From assembly GCA_023229545.1 (NCBI GenBank), contig JALNZB010000002.1, forward strand, positions 1 to 64,000: a DNA stretch of 64,000 nucleotides, in the 5' to 3' direction. This document shows positions 8,117 to 16,234 of the stretch, one piece after another. The stretch comes from Sulfuritalea sp. (lineage in GTDB: Bacteria; Pseudomonadota; Gammaproteobacteria; Burkholderiales; Rhodocyclaceae). Both the position numbers and the translations under genes were made by a program. Positions within the stretch are counted from its first letter, which is position 1, and each line of letters opens with the position of its first letter. The notes under the pieces are model-generated. The model searched no databases. It saw only the letters and a program-made list of their open reading frames with translations, and had not been told where the DNA came from.

Positions 8117-8665
8117 ATGTCAGCTTCCCGCCATTCGCTTGCCGCGCTGCTTGCCGGTTCGACGCTGGCGCTCAATGCCTGCGGTGTCCTGCCCTATGGC
8201 AAGCAGGCGCCGGCGCCTGTGGCGTCATCAAGCGGCGGCGCAAGAGTCGGCGCTGGCGGGGCGGCGAACAGCGCAGCGGCCATCAACGACAAGGCCAACG
8301 ACGTGGTGCTGTTTGCGCTGGGGCTGATCGAAACCGGCTACTTGTTTGGCGGCAAGAATCCGGGGGCCGGGCTGGATTGCAGCGGCATGGTCAGCTACGT
8401 CTACCAGAAGTCGGTGGACATGCGGCTTGCCGGTTCGGCGGCCGATCTGGCGCGCCAGGGCCGGCCCGTCGAAGTGGCCCAACTGCGTCCCGGCGATCTG
8501 GTCTTCTTCAACACCCGCAACCAGTCCCACTCGCATGTCGGCATCTACATCGGCGACGACCGCTTTGTGCATGCTCCCAGCAGTCGCGGCAAGGTGCGCA
8601 CCGAAAGCCTGAAGAATGGCTGGTTTGCCGCGCGCTTCGAGGAAGGCCGAACCTACTTCGATTGA
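8117..8665 (+). CDS. NlpC/P60-family cell-wall hydrolase lipoprotein
   Basis: 182 residues. The N-terminus is a lipoprotein signal with lipobox LNAC (Cys22). A flexible linker of about 30 residues contains the dispersed repeat (ARVGAGGAA). The C-terminal NlpC/P60 domain has catalytic Cys88 in GLDCSGMVSYVY, His140 in SHSHVGIYIG and a third polar residue His152, typical of D,L-endopeptidases that cut peptidoglycan stem peptides in the periplasm. Stand-alone gene, divergent from metK and convergent with ycaO. Confidence 0.92.
   Translation: MSASRHSLAALLAGSTLALNACGVLPYGKQAPAPVASSSGGARVGAGGAANSAAAINDKANDVVLFALGLIETGYLFGGKNPGAGLDCSGMVSYVYQKSVDMRLAGSAADLARQGRPVEVAQLRPGDLVFFNTRNQSHSHVGIYIGDDRFVHAPSSRGKVRTESLKNGWFAARFEEGRTYFD
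8242..8266 (-). repeat. Dispersed 25-bp repeat, copy 3 (in NlpC lipoprotein linker)
   Basis: The plus strand shows the reverse-complement orientation (core AGTCGGCGCTGGCG). In the host frame it encodes ARVGAGGAA in the linker between the lipobox and the catalytic domain. Confidence 0.8.
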
Positions 8666-8687
8666 TGCTGATCCCGGTTCTGCGATG

Positions 8688-10424
8688 CTAGTGTCGCAGC
8701 TTGGCGTAAGCCGCCAGCAGCCGCTGGTGCAGGTCGCAGCCCTTGAGGTCCGTGCCCGGCGCTTCGATGCCGAAAAAGCGTTGTTCCTGCCGCAGCATGG
8801 TTTCGGCCTGCGCCACAGTGGTGCTGCCGTAAAGATGTTCCAGCGCGCTGCGCTGCCCATCGGCGCCGCCCAGATCGAGCAGGGTCTCGATGCAGCGATA
8901 GACGCGGCGGCGGTCGGCATCGATTTGTCCAAAGTGGCGCACCCATTCGCAGCCTTCGCGGATCGCCTGTTCGTCGCCTATGGCCAGCGCCAGCAGGGCT
9001 TTCAGCTCGCCCACGCGCAGGTCGCTCCAGAGCGAACTTTCATCGGCGGCCAGGCCGATCAGCGCGGCGACCGGGCGCTGGTCCTGCACGTCGAGCTCGT
9101 CCAGGGTGTCGAGCAGGTCGGCGCATGCGTCGTCGTCCAGTTGCGGCAGGTGCAGGATGGCCTCGCGCAGCGCATTGCCGACGCTGTTGTTTTCCCATTC
9201 CAGATCGTCCAGCGGGTAGATCTCCGACATGCCCGGTACCAGTATCCGACAGGCATAGACACCCAGGTGCGTGAAGTCGGCGATGTAGATGTCGTGGCCG
9301 TCGCGATGAATCCGCTCCACCAGCCAGTGGTAATCCTCGGCGGTCGAGCTTGCCCCGCTGCCGCTGAAATTCCAGTCGCGGAATTCGAAGTCCGGCGTAT
9401 CGCCGAGGAAGTTCCAGCTGATGATGCCGCTGGAATCGACAAAGTGGATTTCGAGATTGGGCGCGGCGGCGATTTCGTCGAGGTCGAAGCCGGGCGGAGG
9501 AAAGCCGCCAAGGGCATCCAGGCCGCGACCCTGTAGCAGTTCGGTGAGGGCGCGCTCCAGCGCAATCTCGAAACACGGATGGGCGCCGAAGCTGGAAAAA
9601 CAGCCCTGGTCTCCCGGATGCAACAACGTGACATTCATCACCGGGTACTCGCCGCCGAGCGAGGCATCCTTGACCAGGATGCCGAAACCCGCCTCGCGCA
9701 AGGCGCGGATGCCGGCCTCGATGCGCGGATAGCGGGCGATCACCTCGTCCGGCACGTCCGGCAGGCAAAGCCCCTCGCCGATGATGCGGAACTTGATATG
9801 TCTCTCGAATATCTCCGACAAGGCCTGGGTGCGGGCTTCGGCCTCGGTGTTGCCGGCCGACATGCCGTTGCTGACATACAGGTTGCCGATGATATTCACC
9901 GGAAACCAGACCGTCGCGCCGTCGCGCTGCCGGATGTAGGGCAGGGCGCAGATGCCGCGTTCGGCATTGCCGGAATTCAGATCCACCAAGGTAGTGGCGT
10001 CGATGGTGCCGTCCGGGTTGTAAAGCCGGTGCAGCTCGGGCGTCAGCAGTTGCTGCGGCCATTCGCCGTTTGCGCCGGGCGGGAACCATTGTTCCCGAGG
10101 GTAATGGACAAAATCGCGCCGGGCGAACTTCTCCCCGAGGTAATAGTGCGTCCAGAAGTAATTGCAGGACAGGCGCTCGAAGAATTCGCCCAGCGCACTG
10201 GCCAGCGCCGCCAGGCGGGACGCGCCCTTGCCGTTGGTGAACAGCAGTGCACAGTCGCGGTCGCGCACATGCACCGACCAGACACCATCCACCGGATTCA
10301 GCCAGGAGCGCTCCTCGACATGGAAGCCGAGGTCCGCGAGCTTGCCCTGCATGGTGGCAATGGACGATTCGAGCGAGGCATCCTTGCCGGCGATGAAGCT
10401 TTCTGTTTGCATGGGAATGTCCAT
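8688..10424 (-). CDS. ycaO: YcaO-domain protein (YcaO/RimO-accessory type)
   Basis: 578 residues, close to the 586 of E. coli YcaO and colinear with it: N-terminal YcaO cyclodehydratase-like fold with FTNGKGASRLAALASALGEFFERLS and SAGNTEAEARTQALSEIFERH (the ATP-binding Glu-rich motifs), followed by a C-terminal helical repeat region of about 180 residues. E. coli YcaO supports beta-methylthiolation of ribosomal protein S12 with RimO; azoline-forming YcaO proteins sit beside precursor-peptide and dehydrogenase genes, and none is seen here. A second in-frame ATG lies 12 bp inside the start. Confidence 0.9.
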   Translation of the reverse strand: MDIPMQTESFIAGKDASLESSIATMQGKLADLGFHVEERSWLNPVDGVWSVHVRDRDCALLFTNGKGASRLAALASALGEFFERLSCNYFWTHYYLGEKFARRDFVHYPREQWFPPGANGEWPQQLLTPELHRLYNPDGTIDATTLVDLNSGNAERGICALPYIRQRDGATVWFPVNIIGNLYVSNGMSAGNTEAEARTQALSEIFERHIKFRIIGEGLCLPDVPDEVIARYPRIEAGIRALREAGFGILVKDASLGGEYPVMNVTLLHPGDQGCFSSFGAHPCFEIALERALTELLQGRGLDALGGFPPPGFDLDEIAAAPNLEIHFVDSSGIISWNFLGDTPDFEFRDWNFSGSGASSTAEDYHWLVERIHRDGHDIYIADFTHLGVYACRILVPGMSEIYPLDDLEWENNSVGNALREAILHLPQLDDDACADLLDTLDELDVQDQRPVAALIGLAADESSLWSDLRVGELKALLALAIGDEQAIREGCEWVRHFGQIDADRRRVYRCIETLLDLGGADGQRSALEHLYGSTTVAQAETMLRQEQRFFGIEAPGTDLKGCDLHQRLLAAYAKLRH

Positions 10425-10596
10425 CCAGGTGCCGCCGATGGGTGCGGCAAGTCATTGATGCAGCGAGCTGGCGCGCAGCATAACGATGTGCCGGCCGCAT
10501 GTCCATGACAGGATTGCAGTCGATCCGGCGGCCTGTTTCACCGTTCCCGGCAAGTTCTTCCGGCGACTCCAGAGTCAAGGGTGACCGAGGTCTGGA

Positions 10597-10625
10597 TTGA
10601 AAATTAGCCGGGCCTAATGTACAAT
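10597..10625 (+). promoter_or_regulatory. Sigma-70-type promoter for mrp
   Basis: TTGAAA at 10597-10602, a 17-bp spacer, then TACAAT at 10620-10625: close to consensus with ideal spacing. It would give a leader of about 95 bases before the mrp ATG at 10726. The rest of the 301-bp gap 10425-10725 between ycaO and mrp holds no credible gene and no hairpin that I could see. Confidence 0.7.
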
Positions 10626-10725
10626 CCCTACCAGTTCACTCGGGTATGGCTTGATCGTTCCGGGTGATAATTCGCCGCTCACGATTTCAACCGTCCCCAC
10701 TCTTCGTCATCATCAAAGGCCTTTC

Positions 10726-11817
10726 ATGTCCATCAACGAACAAAGCATTCAGGCGGCGCTCACGACCGTGGTCGACGCCAACACCGGCAAGGATCTGGTC
10801 AGCAGCCGCTGTGTCAAGAACGTCCGCATCAGCGGCAACGATGTCGCGCTCGATGTCGAACTCGGCTACCCGGCGAAGAGCCAGATCGAAGCCCTGCATG
10901 CGGCGGTGATCGCGCAACTGAAAACGATTCCGGGTATCGGCAATATCAGCGCCAACGTCTTCTCGAAGGTAGTGACGCATGCGGTGCAGAAGGGCGTCAA
11001 GCTGATTCCCGGCGTCAAGAACATCATCGCCGTGGCCAGCGGCAAGGGCGGTGTCGGCAAGTCGACCACCGCCGTCAATCTGGCACTGGCCCTTTCGGCC
11101 GAAGGCGCCACCGTGGGACTGCTGGACGCCGATATTTATGGCCCCTCGTTGCCGCAAATGCTCGGCATCGCCAGCGGCCGGCCGGAGTCGTCCGACGGCA
11201 AGAGCCTCGAACCGATGGTGGCGCACGGCATTCAGGCCATGTCGATCGGCTTCCTGATCGACCCCGAGCAGCCCATGGTCTGGCGCGGCCCGATGGTGAC
11301 CCAGGCCCTGACGCAACTGCTGACGGAAACGCGCTGGAGCGACGTGGATTACCTGATCATCGACATGCCGCCCGGCACCGGCGACATCCAGTTGACGCTG
11401 GCGCAGCAGGTGCCGGTGACCGGCGCCATTATCGTCACCACGCCGCAGGACATCGCCCTGCTCGATGCGCGCAAGGGTCTCAAGATGTTCGAGAAGGTCG
11501 GCATCCCGATCCTCGGCATCGTCGAGAACATGAGCATCCACATCTGTTCCAAGTGCGGCCATGCCGAACACATTTTCGGCTCCGGCGGCGGCGACAAGAT
11601 GGCCAAGGACTATGGAGTGGAAATGCTCGGCGCCCTGCCGCTCGACATGGCGATTCGCTTGCAGATGGACGGCGGCAAGCCGACCGTCGAGGCCGACCCG
11701 CAAGGCGCGGCGGCGCTGATCTACAAGAGCATCGCGCGGCGCATGGCGGTGAAGATCGCCGAGCGGGCCAAGGACCATTCCAGCAAGTTCCCTAGCATCG
11801 TGGTGCAGAACACCTAG
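10726..11817 (+). CDS. mrp: Mrp/ApbC iron-sulfur cluster carrier ATPase
   Basis: 363 residues. N-terminal MIP18-like domain (about 1-90), then the Mrp ATPase with deviant Walker A GKGGVGKSTT (about 107-116), DADIYGPSLPQML, and the CSKCGH cluster-binding CxxC pair toward the C-terminus. Members bind and transfer Fe-S clusters to apoproteins in the cytosol. The ATG at 10726 is chosen because homology begins with MSINEQ and AAAGG lies upstream; an in-frame start 75 bp earlier would add a non-homologous tail. The stop abuts the stop of the convergent DsbA-like gene with no spacer. Confidence 0.95.
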   Translation: MSINEQSIQAALTTVVDANTGKDLVSSRCVKNVRISGNDVALDVELGYPAKSQIEALHAAVIAQLKTIPGIGNISANVFSKVVTHAVQKGVKLIPGVKNIIAVASGKGGVGKSTTAVNLALALSAEGATVGLLDADIYGPSLPQMLGIASGRPESSDGKSLEPMVAHGIQAMSIGFLIDPEQPMVWRGPMVTQALTQLLTETRWSDVDYLIIDMPPGTGDIQLTLAQQVPVTGAIIVTTPQDIALLDARKGLKMFEKVGIPILGIVENMSIHICSKCGHAEHIFGSGGGDKMAKDYGVEMLGALPLDMAIRLQMDGGKPTVEADPQGAAALIYKSIARRMAVKIAERAKDHSSKFPSIVVQNT

Positions 11818-12468
11818 TCAATAGGCGGCTCTGACTTCGTCCTCGACCAGGGCTTGCAACTGCTCGTAGCCCCAGGTCGGCAGCGGCTTGCCGTTCACAA
11901 AGAACTCCGGCGTCGCCTTGACGTTGAGCGTTTTGGCGTCGGCCAGGTCTTGCTGGATCATGCCGGCGATTTCGGGCGACTCCATGTCGGCCTTGAGTCG
12001 TGCGAGGTCAAGGCCGACGCCGCCGATGTAGTTCCAGACCAGTTCAGGCCGCGCCTGATGTTGCGACGTCCAATAGGATTGCGCAGCGAATACGGCTTCC
12101 AGGGTTTCCCAGAACTTGCCCTGTTTCTGGGCCGCCGCGAGCATTTTCAGCACGGTATCGGAACCCTGGTGAAACGGCGTATAGCGGGCGTAGAGGCGGA
12201 TCTTGTCGGGGTGTTTCGCCATCAACTGCTTGATCATCGGATAAAACTGCTTGCACGTTTCGCAGGCGGGATCGAAGAATTCCACGATCTCGACCTTGGC
12301 AGCCGGATTACCGTAGCCGGGCGAATAGGGACGGACGTAGGTCGTCTTGTCGCGCTGGTAGGCCTGCCCCGCCGCGTCAGCTTTTTGACTCCGGTACACA
12401 AGCGCTCCGACGATGAACGCGAGTACCAATAAAATCGCGGAGATGAGGATCAAATTCTTCTGTTTCAC
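11818..12468 (-). CDS. DsbA/BdbD-like membrane-anchored thiol-disulfide oxidoreductase
   Basis: 216 residues: an N-terminal membrane anchor (about residues 6-25) followed by a periplasmic thioredoxin fold with active site CETC in FFDPACETCKQFYPM and the cis-Pro loop VKATPEFFVNGK. Likely introduces disulfides into exported proteins. The start is GTG, preceded by AAGGAG; GTGA overlaps the stop of the dsbB-like gene, so the two are translationally coupled and probably form an oxidant/re-oxidant pair. CETC differs from the CPHC of classic DsbA, so redox potential and substrates may differ. Confidence 0.88.
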   Translation of the reverse strand: MKQKNLILISAILLVLAFIVGALVYRSQKADAAGQAYQRDKTTYVRPYSPGYGNPAAKVEIVEFFDPACETCKQFYPMIKQLMAKHPDKIRLYARYTPFHQGSDTVLKMLAAAQKQGKFWETLEAVFAAQSYWTSQHQARPELVWNYIGGVGLDLARLKADMESPEIAGMIQQDLADAKTLNVKATPEFFVNGKPLPTWGYEQLQALVEDEVRAAY

Positions 12469-12905
12469 GGTGAACTCCTTCTATAGGCCAGAATCAGCAG
12501 CGCGGTGATCAGCAGGAACGCCATCGCCGAAAGCAGGGGAATCGTCACAAACCCGAACCAGTTGATATGAAATTCCGTGCAAGGCACGCCCTGGGTGCAG
12601 GGTTTCATGTCCTCAGGGATATAGCCGCCGATCAGCAGTGTGTGAAATCCCGCGACCAGCGTGCCGACGACCGTCAGTGGAATGACCGAGCGCACAATGT
12701 TACGGTCGAACGGCAGCAGCGCAACGGGCAGGATCAGCACCAGCGGATACATGCAGATACGCTGGTACCAGCACAGGACACAGGGCGCGTAACCCATGAC
12801 CTCGCTGAAAAACAGGCTGCCGAGCATGGAAACCATCGCAAGCAGCCAGCAGAGGAAGACCAGCGTCCAACTGAATGGGTCTTGCGCTCTGTCGGAGGAA
12901 TTCAT
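12465..12905 (-). CDS. dsbB: DsbB/BdbC-family disulfide bond formation protein
   Basis: About 146 residues, four predicted membrane helices. First cysteine pair in YAPCVLCWYQRICMYP, second pair in KPCTQGVPCTEFH on the second periplasmic loop, the layout expected for quinone-coupled re-oxidation of a DsbA partner. Encoded directly upstream of the DsbA-like gene with a 4-base overlap. The start is uncertain: ATG at 12905 (MNSSDRAQ) is chosen, but in-frame ATGs at 12935 and 12959 exist and none has a strong ribosome-binding site. The gap to bioF is short and shows no promoter I could define. Confidence 0.88.
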   Translation of the reverse strand: MNSSDRAQDPFSWTLVFLCWLLAMVSMLGSLFFSEVMGYAPCVLCWYQRICMYPLVLILPVALLPFDRNIVRSVIPLTVVGTLVAGFHTLLIGGYIPEDMKPCTQGVPCTEFHINWFGFVTIPLLSAMAFLLITALLILAYRRSSP

Positions 12906-13017
12906 CAGCAGCGGTTCGTGTCGGAAAGCGTCCATTTTACCGCTGCCTGCCGGCGGCAAACGCAGAGACGGGTCTTGACCAAGGCTCCAATTCGTACCTC
13001 GGGGTCAGTCTCGGGGG

Positions 13018-14229
13018 CTAGTCGGTTTTCGGCGGATGGGGCGGCAGATGGGTTGCGACCGTGGTCAGCAGACGCTGCATGGTGACCTCGTCCAGCGTGC
13101 TGCCGAGGGCGAAGCGCAGCCGGCTGGTGCCCGTGGGCACTGTAGGCGGGCGGATGGCAACCGCGAGAACCCCAACTTCTTCCAGTCGCTGCGCGGCGGC
13201 CAGCGCGTCTTCTTCGCTGCCGATCACGGCGGGAACGATTTGCGTGCTTGAACCCAGCGTGTCGTAGTTGCGCTGTGCGAGCAGGTCGCGCAGTCGCTGT
13301 GCGTTGTCCGCCAGCCGACGGCGATCTTCGTCCATGCCCGGCACCAGATCGAGCGCCGCATCGACGGCGCCGAGTACTGCGGGCGGCAGCGCGGTGGTGT
13401 AGATGAAACCGGGGCAGCAATTCACCAAGTAGTCGATCAGCGTCCTGGAGCCGGCGATGTAGGCGCCGAAAGCGCCCAGCGCCTTTCCCAGCGTGCCCAT
13501 CACGACATCCACGCCGCCGCCGCATTCAGCGGCCAAGCCGCGCCCCTGCGGCCCGAGTACGCCGGTGGCATGGGCTTCGTCGACGTAGAGCGCCGCGCCG
13601 TGACGTTCCGCCAGTTGCACCAGTGCCGGCAGATCGGCGCGGTCGCCGTCCATGCTGAACACGGATTCGGTGAGGATCAGCTTGCGACCGGGTTTGCCCG
13701 CTTGCTGGCGCAGCAGTTCGTCGAGATGATCGAGATCCCTGTGGCGAAAGACATGGGTCTTTGCTTTGGCGTTGCGGCAGCCGTGCACCATGCTGGCGTG
13801 ATTGAGTTCATCGCTGAAAATCGCCGGCGCATTTGCCGTATCGCCAGCGCCGACTTTCAATCCGGCCAGCGCCGGTATTACCGTGGCATTGGCCTGAAAG
13901 CCGCTGGAAAATAGCAGGGCGGCCTCGCAATGCTTGAAGGCGGCGAGCTTTTCCTCGACCGCCAGCGTGATGTCGCGCGTGCCGGTTATCAGGCGCGAGG
14001 CCGGTGCTCCGGCGCCGTAACGCTCGGCCCATCCAGCCGCGCGAGCCTTCACCAGCGGATGCTGGCTCAAACCGAGATAGTCGTTCGACGAGGCGTCGAT
14101 CAGCGCGCGGCCGTCGACATCATGCAAAGTCCCGTGGCACCATTGCCACGGCCGCAGCCGACGCAGGCGTTTGGCCTCGCTCAGTGCGGCGAGGCGCGCC
14201 TTCAGCAGTGCGTCAAGGCTGGCATCCAT
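13018..14229 (-). CDS. bioF: 8-amino-7-oxononanoate synthase BioF
   Basis: PLP enzyme condensing pimeloyl-ACP/CoA with alanine, first committed step of biotin ring assembly. 403 residues, a little longer than the usual 385-390. PLP lysine at about residue 249 in MGTLGKALGAFG; YVDEAHATGVLG and SNDYLGLS are intact. Compared with the family, about ten residues (around 124-134, LKVGAGDTAN) are extra before FSDELNHAS, exactly where the dispersed repeat lies. Follows bioA with a 1-bp gap, so bioA-bioF is an operon. Confidence 0.96.
   Translation of the reverse strand: MDASLDALLKARLAALSEAKRLRRLRPWQWCHGTLHDVDGRALIDASSNDYLGLSQHPLVKARAAGWAERYGAGAPASRLITGTRDITLAVEEKLAAFKHCEAALLFSSGFQANATVIPALAGLKVGAGDTANAPAIFSDELNHASMVHGCRNAKAKTHVFRHRDLDHLDELLRQQAGKPGRKLILTESVFSMDGDRADLPALVQLAERHGAALYVDEAHATGVLGPQGRGLAAECGGGVDVVMGTLGKALGAFGAYIAGSRTLIDYLVNCCPGFIYTTALPPAVLGAVDAALDLVPGMDEDRRRLADNAQRLRDLLAQRNYDTLGSSTQIVPAVIGSEEDALAAAQRLEEVGVLAVAIRPPTVPTGTSRLRFALGSTLDEVTMQRLLTTVATHLPPHPPKTD
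13834..13858 (+). repeat. Dispersed 25-bp repeat, copy 4 (inserted in bioF)
   Basis: Core CGCCAGCGCCGACT. In the bioF sense it encodes LKVGAGDTAN, residues that the rest of the family lacks at this surface loop, so this copy looks like a genuine in-frame insertion. Confidence 0.85.
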
Positions 14230-14230
14230 T

Positions 14231-15511
14231 TCAAAGTTGCCGCGCGCGTTCGGTCAACACCTGACGCACGGTGGCGGTAAGCGTCGCCAGGTCTTCGGCG
14301 TCGATGATGAAGGGCGGCATCAGATACACCACATTGCCGAAGGGCCGCAGCCAGACGCCGAGTTCGGCGAAGCGCAGGCGCAAGGCGTTCAGGTCGATGC
14401 TGCCACCGGGTTGGCAACCAAGTTCCACCGCGCCGATGGCGCCCTTGATGCGCACGTCGGCGACACCTGCCAGGTTGCGGCACGGTGCCAGCTCGTTACG
14501 CAACTGCGCTTCGATGGCGGCTACCTGCGCCAGCCGTGGCTCACTCTCGAAAAGGTCGAGCGAAGCGTTGGCGGCGGCGCAGGCCAGCGGATTGGCCATG
14601 TAGGTGGGGCCGTGCATCAGCGCGGCGGCGGGGTCGTCGGACAGGAACGCCTCGAACACATGGCGGCGCGCGACGGTCGCCGCCAGCGGCAGCGTGCCGC
14701 CGGTCAGCGCTTTGGACAGGCAGACGATGTCTGGGATAACGCCGGCTTCCTCGCAGGCGAACATGCGTCCGGTGCGACCGAAGCCGGTCATGATTTCGTC
14801 GGCGATCAGCAGCACCTTGTGCCGGGCGCAGGCTTCGGCGATGAAGGCCAGCGTCGCGGCATCGTGCATCTTCATGCCGCCGGCGCCTTGCACCAGCGGC
14901 TCGACGATGACGGCGGCAAGCCGTCCGGCGTGGGTTGCCAGCAGCAGATCGAAGGCGCGGCGCATGGTGTCGTCGCTCGGCAGCTCGGCCATCAACTGAT
15001 CCGGCATGGTGCCGGCGAACAGCGCGTGCATGCCTTCTTCCGGATCGCACAGGGCCATGGTGGCGAAGGTGTCGCCGTGATAGGCGTGGCGAAAATAGAC
15101 GATGCGCTTTTTCTCCGCCTGGCCCTGGTTGCGCCAGTACTGGATCGCCATCTTCAGCGCCACTTCGACCGCGACCGAGCCGGACTCGGTGAAGAAGACG
15201 CGCTCCAGGTCGCCCGGCAGCAGCGCGGCCAGGCGTTGCGCCAGGCGCAGCGCCGGCTCATGCACCAGACCGGCGAACATGACATGCGGCAAGGCGGCGA
15301 GTTGCGCTTCGACGGCGGCGCGGATGTGCGGGTGGTTGTAGCCGTGGCAGGCGGTCCACCACGAGGAAAGGCCGTCGATCAGTTCGCGCCCGTCGGCCAG
15401 GCGGATGCGCGCACCCTGCGTCGCGACCACCGCCAGCGGCGCCGGCGCGGTGGCCATCTGGGTGTAGGGCAGCCAGATGTGGGGCAGGCCTGCGGTGAGC
15501 CAGTCGGACAT
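14231..15511 (-). CDS. bioA: Adenosylmethionine-8-amino-7-oxononanoate transaminase BioA
   Basis: PLP aminotransferase that converts KAPA to DAPA with S-adenosylmethionine as donor. 426 residues, normal length. Signature IWLPYTQM near the N-terminus, GLSSWWTACHGY, FADEIMTGFGRTG-type motif (LIADEIMTGFGRTGRMFACE), PLP lysine in CLSKALTGGTLPLAAT, and HGPTYMANPLACAAA. The start is the ATG at 15509-15511 where homology begins; the longer open frame upstream overlaps bioD and is not homologous. Divergent from bioD over a 46-bp gap that must hold the control region for both. Confidence 0.96.
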   Translation of the reverse strand: MSDWLTAGLPHIWLPYTQMATAPAPLAVVATQGARIRLADGRELIDGLSSWWTACHGYNHPHIRAAVEAQLAALPHVMFAGLVHEPALRLAQRLAALLPGDLERVFFTESGSVAVEVALKMAIQYWRNQGQAEKKRIVYFRHAYHGDTFATMALCDPEEGMHALFAGTMPDQLMAELPSDDTMRRAFDLLLATHAGRLAAVIVEPLVQGAGGMKMHDAATLAFIAEACARHKVLLIADEIMTGFGRTGRMFACEEAGVIPDIVCLSKALTGGTLPLAATVARRHVFEAFLSDDPAAALMHGPTYMANPLACAAANASLDLFESEPRLAQVAAIEAQLRNELAPCRNLAGVADVRIKGAIGAVELGCQPGGSIDLNALRLRFAELGVWLRPFGNVVYLMPPFIIDAEDLATLTATVRQVLTERARQL

Positions 15512-15557
15512 GTCGAGTGAAAAGGCGCGCCGGCTAGAATGGCGCAGCGGAGGGAGA

Positions 15558-16226
15558 ATGAGCGCAAATTTTATCACCGGCACCGGCACCGACATCGGCA
15601 AGACCTGGCTTGCCTGCGCCCTGCTGCGCCACTGGCAAAGCGAGGGCCGGCGGGCGACGGCGATCAAGCCGGTGCTGTCCGGCTTCGATCTAGCAGCGCC
15701 ACAGGCGAGTGACGCCGGAGCATTGCTGGCGGCGCTGGAGCGCGAAGTGAGCACTGCCGAACTCGATGCCATCGCGCCCTGGCGCTTTGCCGCGCCGCTG
15801 TCGCCGGACATGGCGGCGGCGCTGGAGAACCGACGCATCGATTTCGCGGAGCTGGTCGGCTTCACTCGCCGTAGCGTCAGCGCCGACTCCTGTATCACCC
15901 TGGTCGAAGGCGTCGGCGGCGTCATGGCGCCGCTCGATGCGACCCACACGGTGCGCGACTGGATTGTTGCCAGCGGCCTGCCCTGCGTGCTGGTAGCTGG
16001 CAGTTACCTGGGCAGCCTGAGCCACACGCTGACGGCGCTCGAAGCTTTGGCAAGAGTCGGCGCTGGCGTGGCGGCGATTGCGATCGATGAAACGCCAAGC
16101 TCGGTCGTCGCGCTGGATGCCACGCTGGAAAGCCTGTCGCACCATGCGGCGGGCATCCCCGTGGTGGCGATTGCCCGCACCAGCCCGCAGGCCGGGGTGG
16201 CGCGGCTGGCCGAACTACTGCGCTGA
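15558..16226 (+). CDS. bioD: Dethiobiotin synthetase BioD
   Basis: ATP-dependent closure of the ureido ring of dethiobiotin. 222 residues, normal size. P-loop GTGTDIGKT at residues 7-15, KPVLSGF, and VEGVGGVMAPLD. GGAGGGAG precedes the ATG at 15558; an upstream in-frame start would overlap bioA. The gene contains two copies of the dispersed repeat in opposite orientations: one just before the VEGVGG motif (encoding RRSVSADS) and one near the C-terminus (encoding ARVGAGVAA). bioC, bioH and bioB are not in the window. Confidence 0.95.
   Translation: MSANFITGTGTDIGKTWLACALLRHWQSEGRRATAIKPVLSGFDLAAPQASDAGALLAALEREVSTAELDAIAPWRFAAPLSPDMAAALENRRIDFAELVGFTRRSVSADSCITLVEGVGGVMAPLDATHTVRDWIVASGLPCVLVAGSYLGSLSHTLTALEALARVGAGVAAIAIDETPSSVVALDATLESLSHHAAGIPVVAIARTSPQAGVARLAELLR
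15867..15891 (+). repeat. Dispersed 25-bp repeat, copy 5 (in bioD, sense orientation)
   Basis: Core CGTCAGCGCCGACT. The gene is on the same strand, so a different peptide results: RRSVSADS, in the variable stretch before VEGVGG of BioD. Confidence 0.8.
16052..16076 (-). repeat. Dispersed 25-bp repeat, copy 6 (in bioD, antisense orientation)
   Basis: Reverse-complement orientation on the plus strand, core AGTCGGCGCTGGCG, 160 bp after copy 5 and inverted relative to it. Encodes ARVGAGVAA. Part of this may coincide with ordinary BioD sequence. Confidence 0.7.
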
Positions 16227-16234
16227 AAGGCAGG

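Noticed and set aside
12906..12959. Longer N-terminus for the DsbB-like protein
   Set aside because: The extra residues (MPPAGSGKMDAFRHEPLL) show no homology and the upstream ATGs have no better ribosome-binding site; kept only as an alternative start.
14171..15520. 449-codon frame opposite bioA
   Set aside because: Antisense to bioA with full catalytic motifs; shadow frame.
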